Shown: positions 18,236 through 27,587, counted from the stretch's first letter. The stretch: DNA of 64,000 nucleotides from DATMER01 sp963741305 (GCA_963741305.1 CAVUHL010000003.1:1798001-1862000), one strand, 5' to 3'. Numbers and translations: made by a program. The notes: generated from the sequence alone by a model not told the origin.

Positions 18236-20123
18236 CTGTCAGCGTGACCGTCCTGGCGATCCCGTTCGCCATCGCTTTGATGTTGGCGGAGCTCACCACC
18301 GCGACATCCGCGGCCGTAACCGTGAACGTGCCCGTCGTGGAGCCTGCCGGGATGCTGAGGCTCGGCACCGTGCTGGCCACCGCGGCGTTGCTCGAAGTGA
18401 GCGCCACCGCGATGCTCGAGGGCCCGGCCGGGCATTCCAGGGTCACGGTCCCGGCGACGCTGTTCGGGCCTGCCACCGGATTCGGCGAGAGCGTCAGGCT
18501 CGCGACGCCGACCGGCCGCACCGTGACCGTCCCGCCCTTGCTGACGCCGCCGTGGGAGGCGGTCACCGTCCCGGACTGCTTGGCGCTCACCGCGGCACCC
18601 GTGATCGTGAACTTCGCCGTGGTGGCGCCGGCCGGTACGGTCACGCTCGCCGGCATGCCGGCTGCCGGGTTCGTGTCCGTGATCGCCACCACCGTGCCGC
18701 CCGCGGGTGCCGGTCCGGTGAGCGTCACCTTGCCGGTAGAGGTCTGGCAGCCTCCGGCGAACGTGGGGGGAGTCAGGGTCAAAGCTGAGAGAGTGGGGCC
18801 GGACGCGGCCGTGTACTTGATGGTCAGGTAATCGTCGCCCGTCCGCCCGGCCATCCAGAAGTCGCTGGTGCCGGTGAAAGCTATCGAATAGGCGCGGTCA
18901 TCCGCGCCGCTGTCGTAGAGGTCCGCCAGCGTCGAGGCGCCCGAGTCCTTGTTGAAGCCCACGAGCAGGGCGTCCGTGTTGGACCGGCCCGCCACGTAGA
19001 GGTTGTTCCCCACGAGCCGGAGGGCATACGCCTCCTCCGTGCCGCCCAGGTTGTAGGAGGTTGACCAGAGGCGAGTGCCCGCCGCATCGTAGCGGGCCGT
19101 CACGATGTCGCTTCCCGACACGCCCGTGGCGAACACCATCCCGCTCACGTTGATCAGCGCGTGCGCAACGCCATCGAAGGCCCCGACCCACTGCTGGGTG
19201 CCGGCCGAGTCGTAGCGGACAACTCCGGAACTGCCGGCCACGTGCACGTTGCCACTGCTGTCCACCGCCACGTCGTAGGCCTCGTCGAAGTGCCCCATGC
19301 CCCCGGTCTCATAGGCCCGGGTCCACAGCGTTGCGCCCGCGGGGCTGTACTTGACCGTCAGGTAGTCTGTGTCGAGGCCCGGCTTGTAGAGAAAGCCCGT
19401 GACGTAGGCGTTGCCGCTGCTGTCCAGCGCAAGGTCGTAGGCCGAGCCCTCCTCGTAGTCGTAACCGTAGAAGGCCGTCGCATCCCACTGAATCGCTCCG
19501 GCCGTGTTCAGCTTGACTGTGATCATCGTGTGGAGGTCGCTGTTGCCGGAGTAGTACTCGCCCGCGACGTAGACGTTGCCGGAGCCGTCCACCGCCACCG
19601 CGAAGCCCGCGCTCAGGACGCCATAGACGTTCCAGGTGGCCCACTGCTGCACGCCGCTCGCGTTGTACTTGAGCACGAGGAGGTAGCCGTGGAGCCCGTA
19701 CTCCGTCTCCGTCCAAGAGCGGCCGGCCACGTAGACGTTGCCAGCGGAGTCGACCGCGACCGCGAACCCCTGGTCCGCGTCGCCGCCGTCATAGGTGACG
19801 GCCCACTGCACCACACCCTGGGAGTTGTACTTGACGGTGAGCACGTCCTCGGTGGCTCCAGCGGTGGTGACGCCCGTGACGTAGGTGTTGCCCGCGGCAT
19901 CAGCGGCGAGCGCCTGCCTGCCGCGGACGTACGCCCTGAAGCCGAGGAAGTTGTCGGCGCAGGTCGCACAACCGGCTACCTCGAACCCGCCCTCGTTGTG
20001 GCGGACCGCCCAGGACCGCGCCGGCTGCGCAATCAGGGCCGCGGGGATCAGAAGCGAGACCAGAAGGAGCCCGGCAAGCCAGACGAAGGATGGACGCCGA
20101 GTGCAGAACGAGCGGGGAATCAT
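18225..20123 (-). CDS. Secreted SBBP-repeat propeller with two Ig-like C-terminal repeats
   Basis: About 632 residues. A signal peptide (WLAGLLLVSLLIPAALIA) is followed by SBBP-type repeats: DAAGNTYVTG, DSAGNVYVAG, DGSGNVYVAG, DSSGNAYVTG and DSSGNVHVAG, each about 50-60 residues apart with DxxTVKYN-type strands. The C terminus holds two tandem Ig-like repeats (ASVTVPAGATTAKFTITGAA and LSIPAGSTTGTFTVTAAD), common on surface or secreted proteins of this phylum. Function unknown; probably cell-surface. Start: ATG 20123 with GGAGG eight bases upstream. Confidence 0.8.
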   Translation of the reverse strand: MIPRSFCTRRPSFVWLAGLLLVSLLIPAALIAQPARSWAVRHNEGGFEVAGCATCADNFLGFRAYVRGRQALAADAAGNTYVTGVTTAGATEDVLTVKYNSQGVVQWAVTYDGGDADQGFAVAVDSAGNVYVAGRSWTETEYGLHGYLLVLKYNASGVQQWATWNVYGVLSAGFAVAVDGSGNVYVAGEYYSGNSDLHTMITVKLNTAGAIQWDATAFYGYDYEEGSAYDLALDSSGNAYVTGFLYKPGLDTDYLTVKYSPAGATLWTRAYETGGMGHFDEAYDVAVDSSGNVHVAGSSGVVRYDSAGTQQWVGAFDGVAHALINVSGMVFATGVSGSDIVTARYDAAGTRLWSTSYNLGGTEEAYALRLVGNNLYVAGRSNTDALLVGFNKDSGASTLADLYDSGADDRAYSIAFTGTSDFWMAGRTGDDYLTIKYTAASGPTLSALTLTPPTFAGGCQTSTGKVTLTGPAPAGGTVVAITDTNPAAGMPASVTVPAGATTAKFTITGAAVSAKQSGTVTASHGGVSKGGTVTVRPVGVASLTLSPNPVAGPNSVAGTVTLECPAGPSSIAVALTSSNAAVASTVPSLSIPAGSTTGTFTVTAADVAVVSSANIKAMANGIARTVTLTVNP

Positions 20124-20394
20124 CGCATCTACCTCCAATGCCAGTGGCCGCAGAAATGCCGCATTTTCAATGCCACCGGTGATCTGGTAACAAGGTTCTG
20201 CAGCTCGGCTATCTTGCTTGGATGAAGCGAGGACCCGCAGCTTTGCGACGCCGGTTTTCACCGGGTGTGCCTAATGGATTCAGTGTAACTCAAGATGCGA
20301 AGAAATCAGCGCGGGTAGGAATTTTGCTTATGGTCACGGAGTCGGTATAGGGCAAGTGGGGAGAGGGTTCGCCGATAGAATTCGAGGGTCGGCA
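20124..20394. promoter_or_regulatory. Divergent intergenic region
   Basis: Upstream region shared by the SBBP protein (minus) and the decayed glycoside hydrolase (plus). It is less GC-rich than its surroundings. GAGGG at about 20384 serves the ATG at 20395. I see no convincing promoter hexamers or operator. Confidence 0.35.
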
Positions 20395-21159
20395 ATGGCA
20401 GTCAGGCAGTTCCTCCGGGTCTCCCTTTGGGTCGGTATCTTCGCCCTCGCGGGCCGGATGGAGGCGGCAGCGGCCCTCCGGTTCGACACGGCCGAGATCG
20501 TGCTCCAGTCGGCCGTTTCCTACGACGGCTCCCAGGGTACTCCCAATCCCTTCACGGATGTCCAGCTCACGGCCCAGGTGACCTCGCCCGGCGGGCAGAC
20601 AGTCACGGTCGACGGCTTCTTCGACGGCGACGGGGCAGGAGGCCAGTCGGGCAACGTCTTCAAGGTCCGGGTCTTCGCGGACGAGCTCGGCACCTGGAGC
20701 TGGATCACTCAGAGCAACGTCGCGAGCCTGAACGGCAAGACGGGCAGCTTCTCCGTGTCCGGCACCCTGGCGGGCGCCTTCGGCAAGGGCCCGATCGTGA
20801 CCGATCCCCTCCATACGCGGTATTTCAAATTCAAACAGGGGAGCCCGGTCTACCTCCCGATGCGGACCGCAAGCGCCTGATGCACTACGGCATGGCCCGG
20901 CTGTCCGGGTACGTAAATACCGTCTTCACGCTGATGACGGAATGGCAGGAAGGGTGGACCACCACGGAGGTGGACACCCATATGGTCTACCTGAACCAGC
21001 ACAACCCTTATGAGGCCCCCGGTGGTCAAGGCATAGAGGGTCCGTAGTAGCTGGGCGGGGGGCTCCAGCTCAATCAGGACCGCGAGTCGGATGAAGATGC
21101 TCTCCTCTGCTTGGTTTCTCAATCGGCGCAGGGACTGCCTGCACCAAACACCTATCGAG

Positions 21160-21460
21160 GCTCAGCCGCCGCCTGGGCGGCGGTGTGAAGCCGTGGCTCC
21201 ACGTCCTAGAAACGTTTCTGTGCCCTCATGCCGGCCCATTCAAAGTGCGGGCTCGCGGTCGATCGACCGTGTCCAGTTATGCGGCGGGCTCGGGGAAGGG
21301 GCAGAGCAGTCACCTTCTCTTTCTCGAGATCTTCTTGTATTCAAGACGCCGATCTTCGTCGCCGGGCCTGTGGAGCCTGTGGGCGGCGCCCGAAGGGCGT
21401 CCGTCCAAGGAGCTGTGGGAAGCGCGTCTCACGCGCTTTCCATAGCTCCGGCAGGATCCA
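21160..21460 (-). ncRNA. Structured non-coding part of the IS110 element, candidate bridge RNA
   Basis: This stretch has several strong hairpins: CCGCCGCC/GGCGGCGG (near 21168-21185), CGTGG/CCACG, GCGCCC/GGGCGT (near 21388-21405) and GGGAAGCGCGT with ACGCGCTTTCC (near 21417-21441). IS110-family elements encode a bridge RNA in their non-coding end. Exact limits, strand and loops were not determined; the call rests on position and folding by eye. Confidence 0.35.
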
Positions 21461-21665
21461 TAGGCCATGGGAGGGGGATTCCGATCTCGGCATCTTGGCG
21501 AAAAGCTGAGCGAAAGAGGGTGTCCAATCCCTGGGGCAGGCTGCCAGGCTGTGTCCGATGGACCTCGGTCGCGCTCTGAGGCGCACGGATCTGCCCGATC
21601 GAAAGGTCCTTGCTGGCTCGGCCCTTGAGGCTCCAGTTGGGCGGCGGGCTCACCCTCTTTCCTCC

Positions 21666-22712
21666 TTAAACGTTGACAAAGCGTTGCATGTCGAAGGGCT
21701 TCTTGCGCAGCAGCATGTAATAGACGGCCCGTCCGAGCTTGGCCGCCAGTATGCTGAGAGCTTTGCCCTTGCCGTGTTTCTTCTCAATGCGGCTGAAGTA
21801 CTTTCTGCCGGCCACGTTCCAACGCAAGAACAGGGCGGCGGCTTCGGAGAAGGCCCACTTGAGGTGGACGTTGCCGATCTTGCTGCCGGTCGACTTCGTG
21901 GTCTTGCCGGCGGACTCATGCCTGCCCTTGACAAGTCGGGAGTAGGACAGGAAGTCCTTTACGCTGGGAAAGCGTCCAAGGTCATCGATCTCGTAGAGCA
22001 GGGTCAGAGCCAAGATCTCCCCGATTCCAGGTATGGAGCGCAGCAACGAGAAGCCGTGCCCGTGATCCTTTCGGACCTCGTGGAGCAGGAAGAGCTCAAG
22101 GTCGCGGATGACCTCGTCGAAGGTTTCGATCAGGGCGACGTCGGCGGCCATGGACATCTGGACACTACTGTCGTCGAAGTGCTCGATGATGGCTCCATGG
22201 TCCTTGGTCTTGTCGATCCTCTCCTCGAAGGCAGGGAGGTTGTACTGAGTGTTGGTGTTCTGGATATGGGTGAGCAGCTCGGCGCGCTTTCTGACCAAGA
22301 AGGTCCGGCGCCGCATGAGGTCGCGGGTGGCTCGCTTGTCGCGGGGGTAGACGTAGGCGTAGGGGAGATTGCCGCCGCGCAGAAGCGAGGCGATCTTGTA
22401 GGAGTCGAGACGGTCGTTCTTGGACTTGCCGCCGTGAATCGCCTTCATGTCGAGGGCATGACCGAGGACGAATTCGATCCCCTCCTGGGCGCATACGTCG
22501 GCGACCCAATACCAGCAGAAGACGCACTCGACGGCGACGACGAGGTCCTTGCGGCAGTAGGGTCGAAGGACTTGGAGGAGCTCATCTCGGTCGCAGTCGA
22601 TCTTCTTGTGAACCAGCGTCTTGCCGGATCGATCAAGGATGCAGACGAACATGCTGCGCGCATGGAGGTCGATTCCGCAGTAGTGACGGTGCTGTTGGGT
22701 GTAGAATCTCAT
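21666..22712 (-). CDS. IS110-family transposase (DEDD recombinase)
   Basis: 348 residues. The N-terminal RuvC-like DEDD domain shows HYCGIDLHARSMFVCILD (first Asp), VAVECVFCWYW (Glu) and KSKNDRLDSYKIA (two Asp). The C-terminal Transposase_20 domain has LRSIPGIGEILALTLLYEI and the downstream Ser-containing region (KGRHESAGKTTKSTGSKIGN). Together with a bridge RNA it would catalyse recombination. Start: ATG 22712 with AGGAGG five bases upstream; an earlier ATG at 22742 is unlikely. The frame is intact, so the element may still be active. Confidence 0.95.
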   Translation of the reverse strand: MRFYTQQHRHYCGIDLHARSMFVCILDRSGKTLVHKKIDCDRDELLQVLRPYCRKDLVVAVECVFCWYWVADVCAQEGIEFVLGHALDMKAIHGGKSKNDRLDSYKIASLLRGGNLPYAYVYPRDKRATRDLMRRRTFLVRKRAELLTHIQNTNTQYNLPAFEERIDKTKDHGAIIEHFDDSSVQMSMAADVALIETFDEVIRDLELFLLHEVRKDHGHGFSLLRSIPGIGEILALTLLYEIDDLGRFPSVKDFLSYSRLVKGRHESAGKTTKSTGSKIGNVHLKWAFSEAAALFLRWNVAGRKYFSRIEKKHGKGKALSILAAKLGRAVYYMLLRKKPFDMQRFVNV

Positions 22713-23416
22713 CGAGGCCTCCTTTCTTATCCTCAACGCCACGAGCCTACCGCAGGCTCGGAGGGAGGGGGCCTCAAACAGTATCCCGTGGGACCGGCTG
22801 GCGACCGTCCATGGCCTGCCGGGCGATTTTTCGTTTCCGACCGCTTCCTGGGCCGACTACATCGACCTCCAGGCGGGAGTGGCGAATACGATCACTCACG
22901 ATTTCGTGCACGGCCTCGGGCTGGCGAACCGGCAGAAGGCAGTCACGCCCATGATGCAGGAAGAGTTCTGCATGGGAGACAGGCGACTGGGCTCTGCGCC
23001 TGACCGTCGTGGACGCTCCGCCGCCTCCGCCGCTGCCCACGGGCGACTTCCATACCGCGGTCCCCTGCCGTCTCTGGGACAGCCGCGAGGATGGACCGGT
23101 GCTGAGCTCTGGCGAGGTGCGCGAGATCGACGTGACAGGGCTCTGCGGCATCCCCGACTCGGCGGTGGCGCTGTCCCTCAACGTCACCGCGGTCCAGCCC
23201 AGCGCCACAGGCCAGCTCGTCCTCGGCCCGGGAGGGGAACCGGTCCCCTCCACGAGCACGGTCAGCTTCACGGCCGCCCGTGACCGCGCCAGCAACGCCA
23301 TCCTGAAGATCTCCAGCAGCGACGTGCTCAACGTGGCCCCCTCCATGGCCGGAGGGGGGGCAGTACATGTCGTGCTGGATGTGAACGGCTGGTTTGAGTA
23401 GGGCAGGGACGTTTCT

Positions 23417-23656
23417 TCGCACAAAAAAATAGAATCCTCGTACGAGAATCCTGTTTTCAAGGGTGCTCAGGGTATTTCTTCGTACGAAGAAATCAAATTC
23501 TCGCACAACAGTTCTAAATGTTCGTACGAGAATTTGATTTTCTCGCACGAAGAGGAGCTTTTTCTCGTACGAAAAATTGAAATTCTCGTACGAACATTTG
23601 CTTTTCGCGTCCGCGAAAAGAGAATTCTTGTACGAAAGTTTAGGATTTTTGTGCGA
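23417..23656. repeat. Array 1: 21-bp phased short palindromes, core TCGTACGA
   Basis: AT-rich island in GC-rich DNA. Cores start at 23417, 23438, (23459 decayed), 23480, 23501, 23522, 23543, 23565, 23586, 23607 (as a longer palindrome, TTTTCGCGTCCGCGAAAA), 23628 and 23649: eleven recognisable units at 21-bp steps with one 22-bp step. Variants are TCGCACGA, TCGCACAA, TTGTACGA and TTGTGCGA. The 13-base spacers are mostly A/T and not conserved. It lies between the hydrolase pseudogene and the Calx-beta gene, ending about 110 bases before that start. Confidence 0.9.
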
Positions 23657-23764
23657 AAAGGTCGGGTAATGACCTGTGTTCCGGGGCAGCAGGACGGCTG
23701 TCTCATCAATCAGGAGGGCTGCCGGCCGAGCGATTCCGCTCGCCATGCAGTATCCAGGAGAAGG

Positions 23765-25375
23765 ATGATGGACAAGTCAGTCATGAAGATCAGGCTTCGG
23801 GGAGCGCTCGCGGCCTTTGCGCTCGCCGCTGTGCCGGCGCTTGCCGACGGACCCGGAGTCGTCAAGTTCGACGAGGACAGCTACAGCGTGACCGAAGGTG
23901 CGACGGTGCAGGTGGTCGTCGAGCGCTCGCAGGGAGAGGACGGCCCAGCGTCCGTCCGCGTGGTCTCCTCGGGCGGCTCGGCCCTCTCCGGCAGCGACTA
24001 TGCGGCGGTCGACGTCACACTCAACTGGGCGGCCGGCGACGGCTCCGACCGCACCGTTTCCGTTTCCATCATCAACGATGCCGCCTCCGAAGGGAGCGAA
24101 ACGTTCAACCTCACCCTGATGGGCGCCACCGGCGCCTCCATCGACAACTCCCGCAGTCAGACGACCCTCACCATTGCCGGCAGCGACGGTGGCAGCGGAG
24201 GCTCGGGAGGCTCCGGCGGTAGCGGCGGCTCGGGAGGCTCCGGCGGCAGTGGCGGTAGTGGCGGATCGGCCAACGGGACCTTCAAGTTCGACGAGCGGAG
24301 CTTCTTCGTCGACGAAGGCATCGGGACGGCCGTCATCACCGTCGAGCGTTCCCGTGGCGAGGCAGGCGCGGTCAGCGTCAGCTACTCCACGCAGCCCGGG
24401 ACGGCCACCTCCGGCACCGACTACACCGACGTCTCCGGCACCCTCTCCTGGGGACCCGGCGACGGCGGCATCCGCTCCTTCAGCGTGCCGATCCTCAGGA
24501 ACCCGGGCGAGGAGCCGAACGAGACGATCGAGCTGATGCTCACCAACCCGGCCGGTGGCGGCGTCCTCGATGCGGTGCGCAGCATCGCCGTGCTCACCAT
24601 CCTCGACGACGGCGGCCCGGCCGACGACGGCGGCACCGGCGGGGGCAACCACGGTGCCCAGGGAGAGGTCAAGTTCGGCGAGGCCTCGTTCCAGGTCATC
24701 GAAGGGCAGGTCAACGCGGTCGTCAGGGTCGAGCGGTCGCGCGGCGAGAGCGGCGCCGTCTCGGTCAGCTACTCGACCAGCGCCGGCAGCGCGACCGAGG
24801 GGCTCGACTATGAGGAGGCCTCGGGCACCCTCTCCTGGGCCAACGGCGACGGCTCGGACAGGACGGTCAACATCCCGATCCTGGAGGATGCCATCGACGA
24901 GGGGACCGAGACCGTCAACCTGAGGCTGTCGAATCCGACAGGTGGCGCGGTGCTCGACACCGACCGCGACACCGCACTGTTGAACATCCTCGACGACGAC
25001 GGCACAACCACCCCTTGCGCGGTGGGCAGCTCCACGGGCTGCGCCCAGGGCAGCCGCTTCTCCTTCGAGGCGACCTTCCGCACCGCCACAGGCCTGACCG
25101 GCCGCGGGACGGTGGTGCCCCTGGCCGGCGGCAACTCGGCGGTCATCTGGTTCTTCAGCCCGGACAACGCCGAGATCCTGGTCAAGGTGCTCGACGGCTG
25201 CGCCTTCACGGCCTCCCCGGCCTACTGGGTCTTCTTCGCAGCCACGACCAACGTCGACTTCACCCTGCGCGTGACCGACACGCGTACGGGCCTGACCAAG
25301 GAGTACAAGAACCTGCTCGGCCAGGCGGCGCTTCCGGTGCAGGACACCCAGACGTTCAGGATCTGCGGCCAGTAA
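23765..25375 (+). CDS. Secreted Calx-beta domain protein with Gly-Ser linker
   Basis: About 536 residues. A signal peptide ends near LADGPG. Three Calx-beta domains follow, each with the motif EGxxxxVVVERSxGExG ... SGSDYxxxxxTLxWxxGDGxxR ... ExNETxxLxLxNPxGG. The first two are separated by a pure GGS-repeat linker of about 24 residues (24186-24270). The last 110 residues form a separate domain (CAVGSSTGCAQGSRFSFEA ... VWFF-like strand ... VKVLDGC ... WVFFA), often seen at the C terminus of secreted proteins in this phylum. Calx-beta domains usually bind calcium and act in adhesion. Start: ATG 23765 or 23768 after AGGAGAAGG. Array 1 lies upstream. Confidence 0.85.
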   Translation: MMDKSVMKIRLRGALAAFALAAVPALADGPGVVKFDEDSYSVTEGATVQVVVERSQGEDGPASVRVVSSGGSALSGSDYAAVDVTLNWAAGDGSDRTVSVSIINDAASEGSETFNLTLMGATGASIDNSRSQTTLTIAGSDGGSGGSGGSGGSGGSGGSGGSGGSGGSANGTFKFDERSFFVDEGIGTAVITVERSRGEAGAVSVSYSTQPGTATSGTDYTDVSGTLSWGPGDGGIRSFSVPILRNPGEEPNETIELMLTNPAGGGVLDAVRSIAVLTILDDGGPADDGGTGGGNHGAQGEVKFGEASFQVIEGQVNAVVRVERSRGESGAVSVSYSTSAGSATEGLDYEEASGTLSWANGDGSDRTVNIPILEDAIDEGTETVNLRLSNPTGGAVLDTDRDTALLNILDDDGTTTPCAVGSSTGCAQGSRFSFEATFRTATGLTGRGTVVPLAGGNSAVIWFFSPDNAEILVKVLDGCAFTASPAYWVFFAATTNVDFTLRVTDTRTGLTKEYKNLLGQAALPVQDTQTFRICGQ

Positions 25376-27587
25376 GCGGGCCCTCTCTCCCATCGCCCCC
25401 TCGGTCCTCGGGAGAGGGGGCGCCTCTTCCTGCCCGGCCTCCTCGACCGAAAGCGAAGAGGATCCCCCCGGACACCAGCACCGTCGCCAGAGAGATCAGG
25501 GTGTACTGCTCATCGCGCCAGGTCGGCATCCCCAGCAACGGGCCGAGCGATACCAGCTGCGAGAAGGCCGCCAGCGCGAGCAGGGCGATGCCGGCCGATC
25601 TCTTTTCCACCCACAGCAGCGCCGGCACCACGAGGAACGCGTAGTAGTACGAAGTGAGCTCGACCGCGAAGCCGATCCAGAGCGCTCCGAGCGCCGCTGC
25701 AATCCATGGCTCCGGCCGGCGGCGCGCGGCGCGGCCGAGAAGGATGAGCGCCGCGCCGGCAATTGCCGCCCCCAGCGGCCACACCTGCCGCCAAGCCGCC
25801 AGCCGCGCCTCCTTCCAGCGCAGCCAGGGATCTGCAACGGCCTCGTCGATCAGATACCGCCCGGCCTCGGCGGGCCGCCAGGCCGCGACCGTGCGCAATC
25901 CCATGTGATTGGTCAGCGGCGTCGCTTGGTGCTTGCGGGTGTTGGCGATGAACGCCCTCCAGCCGTCCGGCCCGCCGGTGGCGGCAAAGCTCGCGGGGAC
26001 CAGGAGCGCCACCGCGACAACGGCTCCGCCCAGGAAACGCAGATGCGCCTGGACCTCCGGCCGGCGCAGGCCGGCGCGCAGCCCGTCCCTTGTGACCAGC
26101 GCGATCACGGCCGCCAACGGACCGGCGGCGAGAAGGCCGGGAAAAACACGGAGCATCATCGCGTAGCCGAGCGCCATGCCGCCGAGCCAGGGCCGCCCCT
26201 TCTTGAGGCACGCCACCGCCGCGGCCATATAGAAGAGCCAGTCCCAACGCAGGAACGCGCCGCCGGTCCAGAAAAAGCGGCTGGGGAAAAACGCTGCCAA
26301 CACGAGCAGCGCCACGGCGAGAGCGCGCAGGCCGAAGGCCCAGCCGATCACCGCCGCCAGCGCGAGGAAATAGAGCGGATCGAGCAGCATCAAGGGAAGG
26401 ATCTGGCGCTCGCTCGCCGGGGCGAGGTTGGCGAGCGCCGAGCCGGCGATCAGCCAGGCCGGGGTCCCGTTGAAACCATGATCGGTCGAGAGTTCCTCCC
26501 AGTGCTGCGGTGTTTCGCGGCCGCGGAACCAGGCCACGTCGGCGGTGAACTGCCGCCAGCGGTCCGGGGAAAAGTGACCGGTACAGTGCTGCGGGTGCGC
26601 GAGGATCTCCTCCGTTGACTCCAATACGTTGGTGCGCAGGTTTGTGATCTTGCGCAGCCGGACCCGCCGCGCGAGGCTCGGCTCTTCGGTATCAGCCACC
26701 GCGATACATTCGTACAGCCGGTCGTAGGACAGCTCGCGGAAGTACTTGGCTCCCAGGTAGTAGTGCAAGGTGTCCCAGGTGTGGACGAAGTTGCCGAAGT
26801 GGAAGGCACCGAAGTTGAAGTAGGTGAGCGCGGCCACTGCCGCGGCCACGCCGAAGGCGCGTCGGCGCCAGCTCCTGGGCGATGGCTCTCCCTGCCGCTG
26901 TTCGCGCCGGGCATCCCAGGCAAGAAGGACGATCCCCAGGAGAGCCAGCAGGAGCTCCCATCGGCGGCTGTTGAGGTCGTTCCACCAAGAGAAGGGCGTC
27001 GGCTCCGGCGCAACGACCGGCTCCACCGCAAAAACCGGCGGCCAGGGCGTCGGCAGCGCGCAGTAAGCGGCGACCTCGGCCACCGAGATGAAGCCGTCCC
27101 CCTCGGGTGGGTCGAGCCGCAGATAGCGGACGGACGGCGCCTGGGGAAAGATCTCCGTGCGCGTCCGCAGGCCGCCGACATCGGAAAGCGCGGCGATCGC
27201 ACCGAGCGGTGTGAATGTGCGTCCGTCGAGAGAGCCGGAGATGGGGAAACGGTCGTTCGCATCCCCCTGCAACAGCAGGCCCCGCACCTCGCGCGGCACG
27301 CCCAGGTCCCAGGTGATCGATTCCCCTTCGCCGCCGATCACCACTGCCGGCGGCGAGCTCCAGGGTGCCCCTTCCGGAGCGACGCGCCCGTCGGTCGCTC
27401 GCAGGGTCTCGGCCCTTGCGTCAGTACCGACCGACGGCTGGAAGGCGAGAAGGTTGCCGGGAGGGCACTCCAGGGCCTGAGCCCGGGCCGGTGCGCCGGA
27501 CAGAGCCCAGGCAATTGAGACGGCGGCGAAGATGAAGGTTCTTCTCGCACTTAGGGAAGATCGCAGCCCGGCCATTCGCCGGATCAT
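25356..27587 (-). CDS. Membrane protein with discoidin-like N-terminal domain and GT87-like core
   Basis: 743 residues. A signal sequence (FIFAAVSIAWALSGAPARA) precedes a periplasmic F5/8C-like beta-sandwich (VIGGEGESITWDLGVPREVR; SVRYLRLDPPEGDGFISVAE). From about residue 205 there are about ten membrane segments, with NFVHTWDTLHYYLGAKYF as an acidic loop motif resembling GT-C mannosyltransferases (GT87/DUF2029). The C-terminal tail reads into a REP-like element (GAPSPEDRGGDGREGPLTG) and overlaps the convergent Calx-beta stop by 20 bases, so the last 20-30 residues are probably recent additions. Substrate unknown. Confidence 0.65.
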   Translation of the reverse strand: MIRRMAGLRSSLSARRTFIFAAVSIAWALSGAPARAQALECPPGNLLAFQPSVGTDARAETLRATDGRVAPEGAPWSSPPAVVIGGEGESITWDLGVPREVRGLLLQGDANDRFPISGSLDGRTFTPLGAIAALSDVGGLRTRTEIFPQAPSVRYLRLDPPEGDGFISVAEVAAYCALPTPWPPVFAVEPVVAPEPTPFSWWNDLNSRRWELLLALLGIVLLAWDARREQRQGEPSPRSWRRRAFGVAAAVAALTYFNFGAFHFGNFVHTWDTLHYYLGAKYFRELSYDRLYECIAVADTEEPSLARRVRLRKITNLRTNVLESTEEILAHPQHCTGHFSPDRWRQFTADVAWFRGRETPQHWEELSTDHGFNGTPAWLIAGSALANLAPASERQILPLMLLDPLYFLALAAVIGWAFGLRALAVALLVLAAFFPSRFFWTGGAFLRWDWLFYMAAAVACLKKGRPWLGGMALGYAMMLRVFPGLLAAGPLAAVIALVTRDGLRAGLRRPEVQAHLRFLGGAVVAVALLVPASFAATGGPDGWRAFIANTRKHQATPLTNHMGLRTVAAWRPAEAGRYLIDEAVADPWLRWKEARLAAWRQVWPLGAAIAGAALILLGRAARRRPEPWIAAALGALWIGFAVELTSYYYAFLVVPALLWVEKRSAGIALLALAAFSQLVSLGPLLGMPTWRDEQYTLISLATVLVSGGILFAFGRGGRAGRGAPSPEDRGGDGREGPLTGRRS
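25380..25421. repeat. REP-like element at convergent gene ends
   Basis: CCCTCTCTCC and GGAGAGGGGGC pair around a short loop. Same family as the copies at 4986, 14208 and 54079. It may serve as a terminator for the Calx-beta gene while encoding the tail of the opposite gene. Confidence 0.7.

Larger units (their letters stand above)
21012..22775 (-). mobile_element. IS110-family insertion sequence (IS1111-like layout)
   Basis: Ends inferred from 9-bp inverted repeats, GAGGCCCCC at 21012-21020 and GGGGGCCTC at 22767-22775, lying exactly where the interrupted hydrolase frame breaks and resumes. The transposase has only about 60 bases upstream but about 650 non-coding bases downstream, the arrangement of the IS1111 subgroup. 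Subterminal hairpins occur at both ends (AGCTGG/CCAGCT near 21049-21070; GAGCCT/AGGCTC near 22743-22759). Total about 1.76 kb. Confidence 0.7.
20395..23401 (+). pseudogene. Decayed secreted glycoside hydrolase (DUF5060/DUF4038-like), split by an IS element
   Basis: The first part (20395 to about 20865) encodes a signal peptide and a DUF5060-like beta-sandwich (WSWITQSNVASLNGKTGSFS). The frame then shifts and a segment appears lost: the continuation in another frame (about 20865-21014) reads RLSGYVNTVFTLMTEWQEGW, the catalytic-barrel region of apiosidase-like hydrolases. The IS110 element interrupts it after NQHNPYE, and the gene resumes at 22776 as NSIPWDRLATVHGLPGDFSF. A further shift near 22975 leads to a C-terminal domain (PCRLWDSRE ... 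VVLDVNGWFE). At least three lesions make it non-functional. The original enzyme probably acted on polysaccharide outside the cell. Confidence 0.72.

Noticed and set aside
21091..21579. A 162-codon open frame in the IS non-coding end
   Set aside because: No recognisable protein features, and the same bases form strong hairpins; more likely structured RNA.
23417..23656. CRISPR array
   Set aside because: The repeated part is only 8 bases, spacers are about 13 bases and A/T-rich, and no cas genes are present. The same holds for arrays 2 and 3.
23534..23700. A real protein made of heptad repeats (ILVRKFR type)
   Set aside because: Period 21 opens several frames on both strands at once, and the frame that continues into the Calx-beta gene lacks a start with a ribosome site. 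Coding is not excluded, but DNA-level repeats explain it better.
24186..24270. Independent minisatellite
   Set aside because: It is the in-frame GGS linker between Calx-beta domains, so coding explains it.
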